Made by a program: the position numbers and the translations under genes. DNA of 64,000 nucleotides from Nansenia antarctica (taxonomy: Eukaryota; Chordata; Actinopteri; Argentiniformes; Microstomatidae). Positions 26,913 through 39,257 of the stretch are shown here, in pieces; positions within the stretch are counted from its first letter, which is position 1; each line of letters opens with the position of its first letter. Where the stretch lies: positions 124,001 to 188,000 of the forward strand of contig CAXDII010000400.1 of assembly GCA_963989245.1 (NCBI GenBank), in the 5' to 3' direction. The notes below the pieces were generated by a model. It was not told the DNA's origin, did no database searches, and worked only from the letters and a program-made list of their open reading frames with translations.

Positions 26913-27183
26913 ACTGAAAACAGCTCTCGAAGAGATTGTCAAAAGAGACTCCGAAAACGAAACGTTGATCACTTTTGAGCAAAAGGCTGCACACACGCAA
27001 TTCAAGTTGCTCTGATTGTCATTTAGAGTTACATTATAGGATTATTCAACAACAAGTCAAAATGTGCTCGTGAAAGGCAGAAAACAACACTTTGATAGTT
27101 TGATATAACTTGAGAACGAATGCAAAAAACAGTCCACTCTAAGAACAGGCCGCTTGGACACTTTCAGAACAGCTCTGTTAATG

Positions 27184-27443
27184 ACTGAAAACAGCTCTCG
27201 AAGAGATTGTCAAAAGAGACTCCGAAAACGAAACGTTGATCACTTTTGAGCAAAAGGCTGGACACACGCAATTCAAGTTGCTCTGATTGTCATTTAGAGT
27301 TACATTATAGGAGCATTCAGCAACAAGTCAAAATGTGCTCCAGAAAAGCAGAAAACAACACTGATAGAACTTGAGAACGAATGCAAAAACAGTCCACTCT
27401 CAGAACAGGCCGCTTGGACACTTTCAGAACAGCTCTGTTAATG
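27184..27443 (+). repeat. Type B monomer, subtype B1
   Basis: It comes 3512 bp after the previous B motif, the longest B gap in block 3, because of the inserted dimer and a lost triplet. Confidence 0.95.
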
Positions 27444-28256
27444 ACTGAAAACAGCTCTCGAAGAGATTGTCAAAAGAGACTCTGAAAACGAAACGTTGAT
27501 TACTTTTGAGCAAAAGGCTGCACACACGCAATTCAAGTTGCTCTGATTGTCATTTAGAGTTACATTATAGGATTATTCAACAACAAGTCAAAATGTGCTC
27601 GTGAAAGGCAGAAAACAACACTTTGATAGTTTGATATAACTTGAGAACGAATGCAAAAAACAGTCCACTCTCAGAACAGGCCGCTTGGACACTTTCAGAA
27701 CAGCTCTGTTAATGACTGAAAACAGCTCTCGAAGAGATTGTCAAAAGAGACTCCGAAAACGAAACGTTGATCACTTTTGAGCAAAAGGCTGCACACACGC
27801 AATTCAAGTTGCTCTGATTGTCATTTAGAGTTACATTATAGGATTATTCAACAACAAGTCAAAATGTGCTCGTGAAAGGCAGAAAACAACACTTTGATAG
27901 TTTGATATAACTTGAGAACGAATGCAAAAAACAGTCCACTCTAAGAACAGGCCGCTTGGACACTTTCAGAACAGCTCTGTTAATGACTGAAAACAGCTCT
28001 CGAAGAGATTGTCAAAAGAGACTCCGAAAACGAAACGTTGATCACTTTTGAGCAAAAGGCTGCACACACGCAATTCAAGTTGCTCTGATTGTCATTTAGA
28101 GTTACATTATAGGATTATTCAACAACAAGTCAAAATGTGCTCGTGAAAGGCAGAAAACAACACTTTGATAGTTTGATATAACTTGAGAACGAATGCAAAA
28201 AACAGTCCACTCTAAGAACAGGCCGCTTGGACACTTTCAGAACAGCTCTGTTAATG

Positions 28257-28516
28257 ACTGAAAACAGCTCTCGAAGAGATTGTCAAAAGAGACTCCGAAA
28301 ACGAAACGTTGATCACTTTTGAGCAAAAGGCTGGACACACGCAATTCAAGTTGCTCTGATTGTCATTTAGAGTTACATTATAGGAGCATTCAGCAACAAG
28401 TCAAAATGTGCTCCAGAAAAGCAGAAAACAACACTGATAGAACTTGAGAACGAATGCAAAAACAGTCCACTCTCAGAACAGGCCGCTTGGACACTTTCAG
28501 AACAGCTCTGTTAATG
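28257..28516 (+). repeat. Type B monomer, subtype B1
   Basis: It has C78G without the 1-bp deletion. It lies 1073 bp from the previous B motif, against 1072 in units 1 and 2. Confidence 0.95.
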
Positions 28517-28787
28517 ACTGAAAACAGCTCTCGAAGAGATTGTCAAAAGAGACTCTGAAAACGAAACGTTGATTACTTTTGAGCAAAAGGCTGCACACAC
28601 GCAATTCAAGTTGCTCTGATTGTCATTTAGAGTTACATTATAGGATTATTCAACAACAAGTCAAAATGTGCTCGTGAAAGGCAGAAAACAACACTTTGAT
28701 AGTTTGATATAACTTGAGAACGAATGCAAAAAACAGTCCACTCTAAGAACAGGCCGCTTGGACACTTTCAGAACAGCTCTGTTAATG

Positions 28788-29047
28788 ACTGAAAACAGCT
28801 CTCGAAGAGATTGTCAAAAGAGACTCCGAAAACGAAACGTTGATCACTTTTGAGCAAAAGGCTGCACACACGCAATTCAAGTTGCTCTGATTGTCATTTA
28901 GAGTTACATTATAGGAGCATTCAGCAACAAGTCAAAATGTGCTCCAGAAAAGCAGAAAACAACACTGATAGAACTTGAGAACGAATGCAAAAACAGTCCA
29001 CTCTCAGAACAGGCCGCTTGGACACTTTCAGAACAGCTCTGTTAATG
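28788..29047 (+). repeat. Type B monomer, subtype B2
   Basis: It starts unit 4. Units 2 and 3 start with B1, so the subtype at this position has switched. Confidence 0.95.
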
Positions 29048-31757
29048 ACTGAAAACAGCTCTCGAAGAGATTGTCAAAAGAGACTCTGAAAACGAAACGT
29101 TGATTACTTTTGAGCAAAAGGCTGCACACACGCAATTCAAGTTGCTCTGATTGTCATTTAGAGTTACATTATAGGATTATTCAACAACAAGTCAAAATGT
29201 GCTCGTGAAAGGCAGAAAACAACACTTTGATAGTTTGATATAACTTGAGAACGAATGCAAAAAACAGTCCACTCTCAGAACAGGCCGCTTGGACACTTTC
29301 AGAACAGCTCTGTTAATGACTGAAAACAGCTCTCGAAGAGATTGTCAAAAGAGACTCCGAAAACGAAACGTTGATCACTTTTGAGCAAAAGGCTGCACAC
29401 ACGCAATTCAAGTTGCTCTGATTGTCATTTAGAGTAACATTATAGGATTATTCAACAACAAGTCAAAATGTGCTCGTGAAAGGCAGAAAACAACACTTTG
29501 ATAGTTTGATATAACTTGAGAACGAATGCAAAAAACAGTCCACTCTAAGAACAGGCCACTTGGACACTTTCAGAACAGCTCTGTTAATGACTGAAAACAG
29601 CTCTCGAAGAGATTGTCAAAAGAGACTCCGAAAACGAAACGTTGATCACTTTTGAGCAAAAGGCTGCACACACGCAATTCAAGTTGCTCTGATTGTCATT
29701 TAGAGTTACATTATAGGATTATTCAACAACAAGTCAAAATGTGCTCGTGAAAGGCAGAAAACAACACTTTGATAGTTTGATATAACTTGAGAACGAATGC
29801 AAAAAACAGTCCACTCTCAGAACAGGCCACTTGGACACTTTCAGAACAGCTCTGTTAATGACTGAAAACAGCTCTCGAAGAGATTGTCAAAAGAGACTCC
29901 GAAAACTTAACGTTGATCACTTTTGAGCAAAAGGCTGCACACACGCAATTCAAGTTGCTCTGATTGTCATTTAGAGTTACATTATAGGATTATTCAACAA
30001 CAAGTCAAAATGTGCTCGTGAAAGGCAGAAAACAACACTTTGATAGTTTGATATAACTTGAGAACGAATGCAAAAAACAGTCCACTCTAAGAACAGGCCG
30101 CTTGGACACTTTCAGAACAGCTCTGTTAATGACTGAAAACAGCTCTCGAAGAGATTGTCAAAAGAGACTCCGAAAACGAAACGTTGATCACTTTTGAGCA
30201 AAAGGCTGCACACACGCAATTCAAGTTGCTCTGATTGTCATTTAGAGTTACATTATAGGATTATTCAACAACAAGTCAAAATGTGCTCGTGAAAGGCAGA
30301 AAACAACACTTTGATAGTTTGATATAACTTGAGAACGAATGCAAAAAACAGTCCACTCTCAGAACAGGCTGCTTGGACACTTTCAGAACAGCTCTGTTAA
30401 TGACTGAAAACAGCTCTCGAAGAGATTGTCAAAAGAGACTCCGAAAACGAAACGTTGATCACTTTTGAGCAAAAGGCTGCACACACGCAATTCAAGTTGC
30501 TCTGATTGTCATTTAGAGTTACATTATAGGATTATTCAACAACAAGTCAAAATGTGCTCGTGAAAGGCAGAAAACAACACTTTGATAGTTTGATATAACT
30601 TGAGAACGAATGCAAAAAACAGTCCACTCTAAGAACAGGCCGCTTGGACACTTTCAGAACAGCTCTGTTAATGACTGAAAACAGCTCTCGAAGAGATTGT
30701 CAAAAGAGACTCTGAAAACGAAACGTTGATCACTTTTGAGCAAAAGGCTGCACACACGCAATTCAAGTTGCTCTGATTGTCATTTAGAGTTACATTATAG
30801 GATTATTCAACAACAAGTCAAAATGTGCTCGTGAAAGGCAGAAAACAACACTTTGATAGTTTGATATAACTTGAGAACGAATGCAAAAAACAGTCCACTC
30901 TCAGAACAGGCCGCTTGGACACTTTCAGAACAGCTCTGTTAATGACTGAAAACAGCTCTCGAAGAGATTGTCAAAAGAGACTCCGAAAACGAAACGTTGA
31001 TCACTTTTGAGCAAAAGGCTGCACACACGCAATTCAAGTTGCTCTGATTGTCATTTAGAGTTACATTATAGGATTATTCAACAACAAGTCAAAATGTGCT
31101 CGTGAAAGGCAGAAAACAACACTTTGATAGTTTGATATAACTTGAGAACGAATGCAAAAAACAGTCCACTCTCAGAACAGGCCGCTTGGACACTTTCAGA
31201 ACAGCTCTGTTAATGACTGAAAACAGCTCTCGAAGAGATTGTCAAAAGAGACTCCGAAAACGAAACGTTGATCACTTTTGAGCAAAAGGCTGCACACACG
31301 CAATTCAAGTTGCTCTGATTGTCATTTAGAGTTACATTATAGGATTATTCAACAACAAGTCAAAATGTGCTCGTGAAAGGCAGAAAACAACACTTTGATA
31401 GTTTGATATAACTTGAGAACGAATGCAAAAAACAGTCCACTCTAAGAACAGGCCGCTTGGACACTTTCAGAACAGCTCTGTTAATGACTGAAAACAGCTC
31501 TCGAAGAGATTGTCAAAAGAGACTCCGAAAACGAAACGTTGATCACTTTTGAGCAAAAGGCTGCACACACGCAATTCAAGTTGCTCTGATTGTCATTTAG
31601 AGTTACATTATAGGATTATTCAACAACAAGTCAAAATGTGCTCGTGAAAGGCAGAAAACAACACTTTGATAGTTTGATATAACTTGAGAACGAATGCAAA
31701 AAACAGTCCACTCTAAGAACAGGCCGCTTGGACACTTTCAGAACAGCTCTGTTAATG

Positions 31758-32017
31758 ACTGAAAACAGCTCTCGAAGAGATTGTCAAAAGAGACTCCGAA
31801 AACGAAACGTTGATCACTTTTGAGCAAAAGGCTGGACACACGCAATTCAAGTTGCTCTGATTGTCATTTAGAGTTACATTATAGGAGCATTCAGCAACAA
31901 GTCAAAATGTGCTCCAGAAAAGCAGAAAACAACACTGATAGAACTTGAGAACGAATGCAAAAACAGTCCACTCTCAGAACAGGCCGCTTGGACACTTTCA
32001 GAACAGCTCTGTTAATG
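31758..32017 (+). repeat. Type B monomer, subtype B1
   Basis: It has C78G and is the first of the 1073/531-bp spaced trio of unit 4. Confidence 0.95.
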
Positions 32018-32830
32018 ACTGAAAACAGCTCTCGAAGAGATTGTCAAAAGAGACTCTGAAAACGAAACGTTGATTACTTTTGAGCAAAAGGCTGCACACA
32101 CGCAATTCAAGTTGCTCTGATTGTCATTTAGAGTTACATTATAGGATTATTCAACAACAAGTCAAAATGTGCTCGTGAAAGGCAGAAAACAACACTTTGA
32201 TAGTTTGATATAACTTGAGAACGAATGCAAAAAACAGTCCACTCTCAGAACAGGCCGCTTGGACACTTTCAGAACAGCTCTGTTAATGACTGAAAACAGC
32301 TCTCGAAGAGATTGTCAAAAGAGACTCCGAAAACGAAACGTTGATCACTTTTGAGCAAAAGGCTGCACACACGCAATTCAAGTTGCTCTGATTGTCATTT
32401 AGAGTTACATTATAGGATTATTCAACAACAAGTCAAAATGTGCTCGTGAAAGGCAGAAAACAACACTTTGATAGTTTGATATAACTTGAGAACGAATGCA
32501 AAAAACAGTCCACTCTAAGAACAGGCCGCTTGGACACTTTCAGAACAGCTCTGTTAATGACTGAAAACAGCTCTCGAAGAGATTGTCAAAAGAGACTCCG
32601 AAAACGAAACGTTGATCACTTTTGAGCAAAAGGCTGCACACACGCAATTCAAGTTGCTCTGATTGTCATTTAGAGTTACATTATAGGATTATTCAACAAC
32701 AAGTCAAAATGTGCTCGTGAAAGGCAGAAAACAACACTTTGATAGTTTGATATAACTTGAGAACGAATGCAAAAAACAGTCCACTCTAAGAACAGGCCGC
32801 TTGGACACTTTCAGAACAGCTCTGTTAATG

Positions 32831-33090
32831 ACTGAAAACAGCTCTCGAAGAGATTGTCAAAAGAGACTCCGAAAACGAAACGTTGATCACTTTTGAGCAA
32901 AAGGCTGGACACACGCAATTCAAGTTGCTCTGATTGTCATTTAGAGTTACATTATAGGAGCATTCAGCAACAAGTCAAAATGTGCTCCAGAAAAGCAGAA
33001 AACAACACTGATAGAACTTGAGAACGAATGCAAAAACAGTCCACTCTCAGAACAGGCCGCTTGGACACTTTCAGAACAGCTCTGTTAATG
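32831..33090 (+). repeat. Type B monomer, subtype B1
   Basis: It has C78G and is followed by a T40/T58 monomer and then the A21C subtype. Confidence 0.95.
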
Positions 33091-33361
33091 ACTGAAAACA
33101 GCTCTCGAAGAGATTGTCAAAAGAGACTCTGAAAACGAAACGTTGATTACTTTTGAGCAAAAGGCTGCACACACGCAATTCAAGTTGCTCTGATTGTCAT
33201 TTAGAGTTACATTATAGGATTATTCAACAACAAGTCAAAATGTGCTCGTGAAAGGCAGAAAACAACACTTTGATAGTTTGATATAACTTGAGAACGAATG
33301 CAAAAAACAGTCCACTCTAAGAACAGGCCGCTTGGACACTTTCAGAACAGCTCTGTTAATG

Positions 33362-33621
33362 ACTGAAAACAGCTCTCGAAGCGATTGTCAAAAGAGACTC
33401 CGAAAACGAAACGTTGATCACTTTTGAGCAAAAGGCTGCACACACGCAATTCAAGTTGCTCTGATTGTCATTTAGAGTTACATTATAGGAGCATTCAGCA
33501 ACAAGTCAAAATGTGCTCCAGAAAAGCAGAAAACAACACTGATAGAACTTGAGAACGAATGCAAAAACAGTCCACTCTCAGAACAGGCCGCTTGGACACT
33601 TTCAGAACAGCTCTGTTAATG
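33362..33621 (+). repeat. Type B monomer, subtype B3 (A21C)
   Basis: This is the first of four B monomers with GAAGCGATTG (A21C). A21C is not seen in any type A monomer I checked. It starts unit 5. Confidence 0.95.
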
Positions 33622-34163
33622 ACTGAAAACAGCTCTCGAAGAGATTGTCAAAAGAGACTCTGAAAACGAAACGTTGATTACTTTTGAGCAAAAGGCTGCA
33701 CACACGCAATTCAAGTTGCTCTGATTGTCATTTAGAGTTACATTATAGGATTATTCAACAACAAGTCAAAATGTGCTCGTGAAAGGCAGAAAACAACACT
33801 TTGATAGTTTGATATAACTTGAGAACGAATGCAAAAAACAGTCCACTCTAAGAACAGGCCGCTTGGACACTTTCAGAACAGCTCTGTTAATGACTGAAAA
33901 CAGCTCTCGAAGAGATTGTCAAAAGAGACTCCGAAAACGAAACGTTGATCACTTTTGAGCAAAAGGCTGCACACACGCAATTCAAGTTGCTCTGATTGTC
34001 ATTTAGAGTTACATTATAGGATTATTCAACAACAAGTCAAAATGTGCTCGTGAAAGGCAGAAAACAACACTTTGATAGTTTGATATAACTTGAGAACGAA
34101 TGCAAAAAACAGTCCACTCTAAGAACAGGCCGCTTGGACACTTTCAGAACAGCTCTGTTAATG

Positions 34164-34423
34164 ACTGAAAACAGCTCTCGAAGCGATTGTCAAAAGAGAC
34201 TCCGAAAACGAAACGTTGATCACTTTTGAGCAAAAGGCTGCACACACGCAATTCAAGTTGCTCTGATTGTCATTTAGAGTTACATTATAGGAGCATTCAG
34301 CAACAAGTCAAAATGTGCTCCAGAAAAGCAGAAAACAACACTGATAGAACTTGAGAACGAATGCAAAAACAGTCCACTCTCAGAACAGGCCGCTTGGACA
34401 CTTTCAGAACAGCTCTGTTAATG
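34164..34423 (+). repeat. Type B monomer, subtype B3 (A21C)
   Basis: It is followed by a T40 but C58 monomer, one of three exceptions to the usual B-then-T40/T58 order. The T40/T58 form appears one monomer later (34695). Confidence 0.95.
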
Positions 34424-34965
34424 ACTGAAAACAGCTCTCGAAGAGATTGTCAAAAGAGACTCTGAAAACGAAACGTTGATCACTTTTGAGCAAAAGGCTG
34501 CACACACGCAATTCAAGTTGCTCTGATTGTCATTTAGAGTTACATTATAGGATTATTCAACAACAAGTCAAAATGTGCTCGTGAAAGGCAGAAAACAACA
34601 CTTTGATAGTTTGATATAACTTGAGAACGAATGCAAAAAACAGTCCACTCTCAGAACAGGCCGCGTGGACACTTTCAGAACAGCTCTGTTAATGACTGAA
34701 AACAGCTCTCGAAGAGATTGTCAAAAGAGACTCTGAAAACGAAACGTTGATTACTTTTGAGCAAAAGGCTGCACACACGCAATTCAAGTTGCTCTGATTG
34801 TCATTTAGAGTTACATTATAGGATTATTCAACAACAAGTCAAAATGTGCTCGTGAAAGGCAGAAAACAACACTTTGATAGTTTGATATAACTTGAGAACG
34901 AATGCAAAAAACAGTCCACTCTAAGAACAGGCCGCTTGGACACTTTCAGAACAGCTCTGTTAATG

Positions 34966-35225
34966 ACTGAAAACAGCTCTCGAAGCGATTGTCAAAAGAG
35001 ACTCCGAAAACGAAACGTTGATCACTTTTGAGCAAAAGGCTGCACACACGCAATTCAAGTTGCTCTGATTGTCATTTAGAGTTACATTATAGGAGCATTC
35101 AGCAACAAGTCAAAATGTGCTCCAGAAAAGCAGAAAACAACACTGATAGAACTTGAGAACGAATGCAAAAACAGTCCACTCTCAGAACAGGCCGCTTGGA
35201 CACTTTCAGAACAGCTCTGTTAATG
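34966..35225 (+). repeat. Type B monomer, subtype B3 (A21C)
   Basis: It is followed by monomers with GCCGCGTGG and CTGCACTCAC variants that are repeated after 38998, 4032 bp away. Confidence 0.95.
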
Positions 35226-37664
35226 ACTGAAAACAGCTCTCGAAGAGATTGTCAAAAGAGACTCTGAAAACGAAACGTTGATTACTTTTGAGCAAAAGGC
35301 TGCACACACGCAATTCAAGTTGCTCTGATTGTCATTTAGAGTTACATTATAGGATTATTCAACAACAAGTCAAAATGTGCTCGTGAAAGGCAGAAAACAA
35401 CACTTTGATAGTTTGATATAACTTGAGAACGAATGCAAAAAACAGTCCACTCTCAGAACAGGCCGCGTGGACACTTTCAGAACAGCTCTGTTAATGACTG
35501 AAAACAGCTCTCGAAGAGATTGTCAAAAGAGACTCCGAAAACGAAACGTTGATCACTTTTGAGCAAAAGGCTGCACTCACGCAATTCAAGTTGCTCTGAT
35601 TGTCATTTAGAGTTACATTATAGGATTATTCAACAACAAGTCAAAATGTGCTCGTGAAAGGCAGAAAACAACACTTTGATAGTTTGATATAACTTGAGAA
35701 CGAATGCAAAAAACAGTCCACTCTCAGAACAGGCCGCGTGGACACTTTCAGAACAGCTCTGTTAATGACTGAAAACAGCTCTCGAAGAGATTGTCAAAAG
35801 AGACTCCGAAAACGAAACGTTGATCACTTTTGAGCAAAAGGCTGCACACACGCAATTCAAGTTGCTCTGATTGTCATTTAGAGTTACATTATAGGATTAT
35901 TCAACAACAAGTCAAAATGTGCTCGTGAAAGGCAGAAAACAACACTTTGATAGTTTGATATAACTTGAGAACGAATGCAAAAAACAGTCCACTCTCAGAA
36001 CAGGCTGCTTGGACACTTTCAGAACAGCTCTGTTAATGACTGAAAACAGCTCTCGAAGAGATTGTCAAAAGAGACTCCGAAAACGAAACGTTGATCACTT
36101 TTGAGCAAAAGGCTGCACACACGCAATTCAAGTTGCTCTGATTGTCATTTAGAGTTACATTATAGGATTATTCAACAACAAGTCAAAATGTGCTCGTGAA
36201 AGGCAGAAAACAACACTTTGATAGTTTGATATAACTTGAGAACGAATGCAAAAAACAGTCCACTCTAAGAACAGGCCGCTTGGACACTTTCAGAACAGCT
36301 CTGTTAATGACTGAAAACAGCTCTCGAAGAGATTGTCAAAAGAGACTCCGAAAACGAAACGTTGATCACTTTTGAGCAAAAGGCTGCACACACGCAATTC
36401 AAGTTGCTCTGATTGTCATTTAGAGTTACATTATAGGATTATTCAACAACAAGTCAAAATGTGCTCGTGAAAGGCAGAAAACAACACTTTGATAGTTTGA
36501 TATAACTTGAGAACGAATGCAAAAAACAGTCCACTCTAAGAACAGGCCGCTTGGACACTTTCAGAACAGCTCTGTTAATGACTGAAAACAGCTCTCGAAG
36601 AGATTGTCAAAAGAGACTCTGAAAACGAAACGTTGATCACTTTTGAGCAAAAGGCTGCACACACGCAATTCAAGTTGCTCTGATTGTCATTTAGAGTTAC
36701 ATTATAGGATTATTCAACAACAAGTCAAAATGTGCTCGTGAAAGGCAGAAAACAACACTTTGATAGTTTGATATAACTTGAGAACGAATGCAAAAAACAG
36801 TCCACTCTAAGAACAGGCCGCTTGGACACTTTCAGAACAGCTCTGTTAATGACTGAAAACAGCTCTCGAAGAGATTGTCAAAAGAGACTCCGAAAACGAA
36901 ACGTTGATCACTTTTGAGCAAAAGGCTGCACACACGCAATTCAAGTTGCTCTGATTGTCATTTAGAGTTACATTATAGGATTATTCAACAACAAGTCAAA
37001 ATGTGCTCGTGAAAGGCAGAAAACAACACTTTGATAGTTTGATATAACTTGAGAACGAATGCAAAAAACAGTCCACTCTAAGAACAGGCCGCTTGGACAC
37101 TTTCAGAACAGCTCTGTTAATGACTGAAAACAGCTCTCGAAGAGATTGTCAAAAGAGACTCCGAAAACGAAACGTTGATCACTTTTGAGCAAAAGGCTGC
37201 ACACACGCAATTCAAGTTGCTCTGATTGTCATTTAGAGTTACATTATAGGATTATTCAACAACAAGTCAAAATGTGCTCGTGAAAGGCAGAAAACAACAC
37301 TTTGATAGTTTGATATAACTTGAGAACGAATGCAAAAAACAGTCCACTCTAAAAACAGGCCGCTTGGACACTTTCAGAACAGCTCTGTTAATGACTGAAA
37401 ACAGCTCTCGAAGAGATTGTCAAAAGAGACTCCGAAAACGAAACGTTGATCACTTTTGAGCAAAAGGCTGCACACACGCAATTCAAGTTGCTCTGATTGT
37501 CATTTAGAGTTACATTATAGGATTATTCAACAACAAGTCAAAATGTGCTCGTGAAAGGCAGAAAACAACACTTTGATAGTTTGATATAACTTGAGAACGA
37601 ATGCAAAAAACAGTCCACTCTAAAAACAGGCCGCTTGGACACTTTCAGAACAGCTCTGTTAATG

Positions 37665-37924
37665 ACTGAAAACAGCTCTCGAAGAGATTGTCAAAAGAGA
37701 CTCCGAAAACGAAACGTTGATCACTTTTGAGCAAAAGGCTGCACACACGCAATTCAAGTTGCTCTGATTGTCATTTAGAGTTACATTATAGGAGCATTCA
37801 GCAACAAGTCAAAATGTGCTCCAGAAAAGCAGAAAACATCACTGATAGAACTTGAGAACGAATGCAAAAACAGTCCACTCTCAGAACAGGCCGCTTGGAC
37901 ACTTTCAGAACAGCTCTGTTAATG
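37665..37924 (+). repeat. Type B monomer, subtype B2
   Basis: It has a private AAACATCACTG change at about 37836. It is followed by the standard T40/T58 monomer. Confidence 0.95.
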
Positions 37925-38466
37925 ACTGAAAACAGCTCTCGAAGAGATTGTCAAAAGAGACTCTGAAAACGAAACGTTGATTACTTTTGAGCAAAAGGCT
38001 GCACACACGCAATTCAAGTTGCTCTGATTGTCATTTAGAGTTACATTATAGGATTATTCAACAACAAGTCAAAATGTGCTCGTGAAAGGCAGAAAACAAC
38101 ACTTTGATAGTTTGATATAACTTGAGAACGAATGCAAAAAACAGTCCACTCTCAGAACAGGCCGCTTGGACACTTTCAGAACAGCTCTGTTAATGACTGA
38201 AAACAGCTCTCGAAGAGATTGTCAAAAGAGACTCCGAAAACGAAACGTTGATCACTTTTGAGCAAAAGGCTGCACACACGCAATTCAAGTTGCTCTGATT
38301 GTCATTTAGAGTAACATTATAGGATTATTCAACAACAAGTCAAAATGTGCTCGTGAAAGGCAGAAAACAACACTTTGATAGTTTGATATAACTTGAGAAC
38401 GAATGCAAAAAACAGTCCACTCTAAGAACAGGCCGCTTGGACACTTTCAGAACAGCTCTGTTAATG

Positions 38467-38726
38467 ACTGAAAACAGCTCTCGAAGAGATTGTCAAAAGA
38501 GACTCCGAAAACGAAACGTTGATCACTTTTGAGCAAAAGGCTGGACACACGCAATTCAAGTTGCTCTGATTGTCATTTAGAGTTACATTATAGGAGCATT
38601 CAGCAACAAGTCAAAATGTGCTCCAGAAAAGCAGAAAACAACACTGATAGAACTTGAGAACGAATGCAAAAACAGTCCACTCTCAGAACAGGCCGCTTGG
38701 ACACTTTCAGAACAGCTCTGTTAATG
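38467..38726 (+). repeat. Type B monomer, subtype B1
   Basis: This is the last C78G monomer in the window. Confidence 0.95.
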
Positions 38727-38997
38727 ACTGAAAACAGCTCTCGAAGAGATTGTCAAAAGAGACTCTGAAAACGAAACGTTGATTACTTTTGAGCAAAAGG
38801 CTGCACACACGCAATTCAAGTTGCTCTGATTGTCATTTAGAGTTACATTATAGGATTATTCAACAACAAGTCAAAATGTGCTCGTGAAAGGCAGAAAACA
38901 ACACTTTGATAGTTTGATATAACTTGAGAACGAATGCAAAAAACAGTCCACTCTAAGAACAGGCCGCTTGGACACTTTCAGAACAGCTCTGTTAATG

Positions 38998-39257
38998 ACT
39001 GAAAACAGCTCTCGAAGCGATTGTCAAAAGAGACTCCGAAAACGAAACGTTGATCACTTTTGAGCAAAAGGCTGCACACACGCAATTCAAGTTGCTCTGA
39101 TTGTCATTTAGAGTTACATTATAGGAGCATTCAGCAACAAGTCAAAATGTGCTCCAGAAAAGCAGAAAACAACACTGATAGAACTTGAGAACGAATGCAA
39201 AAACAGTCCACTCTCAGAACAGGCCGCTTGGACACTTTCAGAACAGCTCTGTTAATG
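38998..39257 (+). repeat. Type B monomer, subtype B3 (A21C)
   Basis: It begins a sixth unit and is the last B monomer before a gap of almost 13 kb. Confidence 0.95.

Larger units (their letters stand above)
23673..28787 (+). repeat. Higher-order unit 3 (19 monomers, 5115 bp)
   Basis: It has the same monomer number as units 1 and 2 but only three B monomers (23673, 27184, 28257). An extra tandem dimer (25829-26912) lengthens the middle, while one B-containing triplet near the end is missing, so count is conserved although order is not. A private AAGTTAAAATG change lies at about 24345. Confidence 0.83.
28788..33361 (+). repeat. Higher-order unit 4 (17 monomers, 4574 bp)
   Basis: It has B monomers at 28788, 31758 and 32831, paired GGCCACTTGG at 29554/29825 and GGCTGCTTGG at 30367, 1452 bp after the first B motif as in units 2 and 3. 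It is two monomers shorter than units 1-3. A private GAAAACTTAACG change lies at about 29901. Confidence 0.83.
13466..38997 (+). repeat. Block 3: five higher-order units of about 19 monomers
   Basis: Taking a type B monomer as the start, the block divides at 13466, 18570, 23673, 28788 and 33362 into units of 5104, 5103, 5115, 4574 and 5636 bp (19, 19, 19, 17 and 21 monomers). Shared markers confirm the register: paired GGCCACTTGG variants at 19335/19606, 24438/24709 and 29554/29825, and GGCTGCTTGG at 20148, 25251, 30367 and 36003 (next at 40577). Unit lengths equal whole numbers of monomers corrected for their B monomers (-11 bp each) and 1-bp deletions. Confidence 0.88.
33362..38997 (+). repeat. 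Higher-order unit 5 (21 monomers, 5636 bp)
   Basis: It has five B monomers (33362, 34164, 34966, 37665, 38467). The first three are 802 bp apart and share A21C, so this part looks like a local triplication of a three-monomer cassette. It lacks the GGCCACTTGG pair and instead carries GCCGCGTGG variants at about 34660, 35461 and 35732. Two adjacent monomers share a G231A change (CTAAAAACAGG at about 37350 and 37621), which points to single-monomer duplication. Confidence 0.83.
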
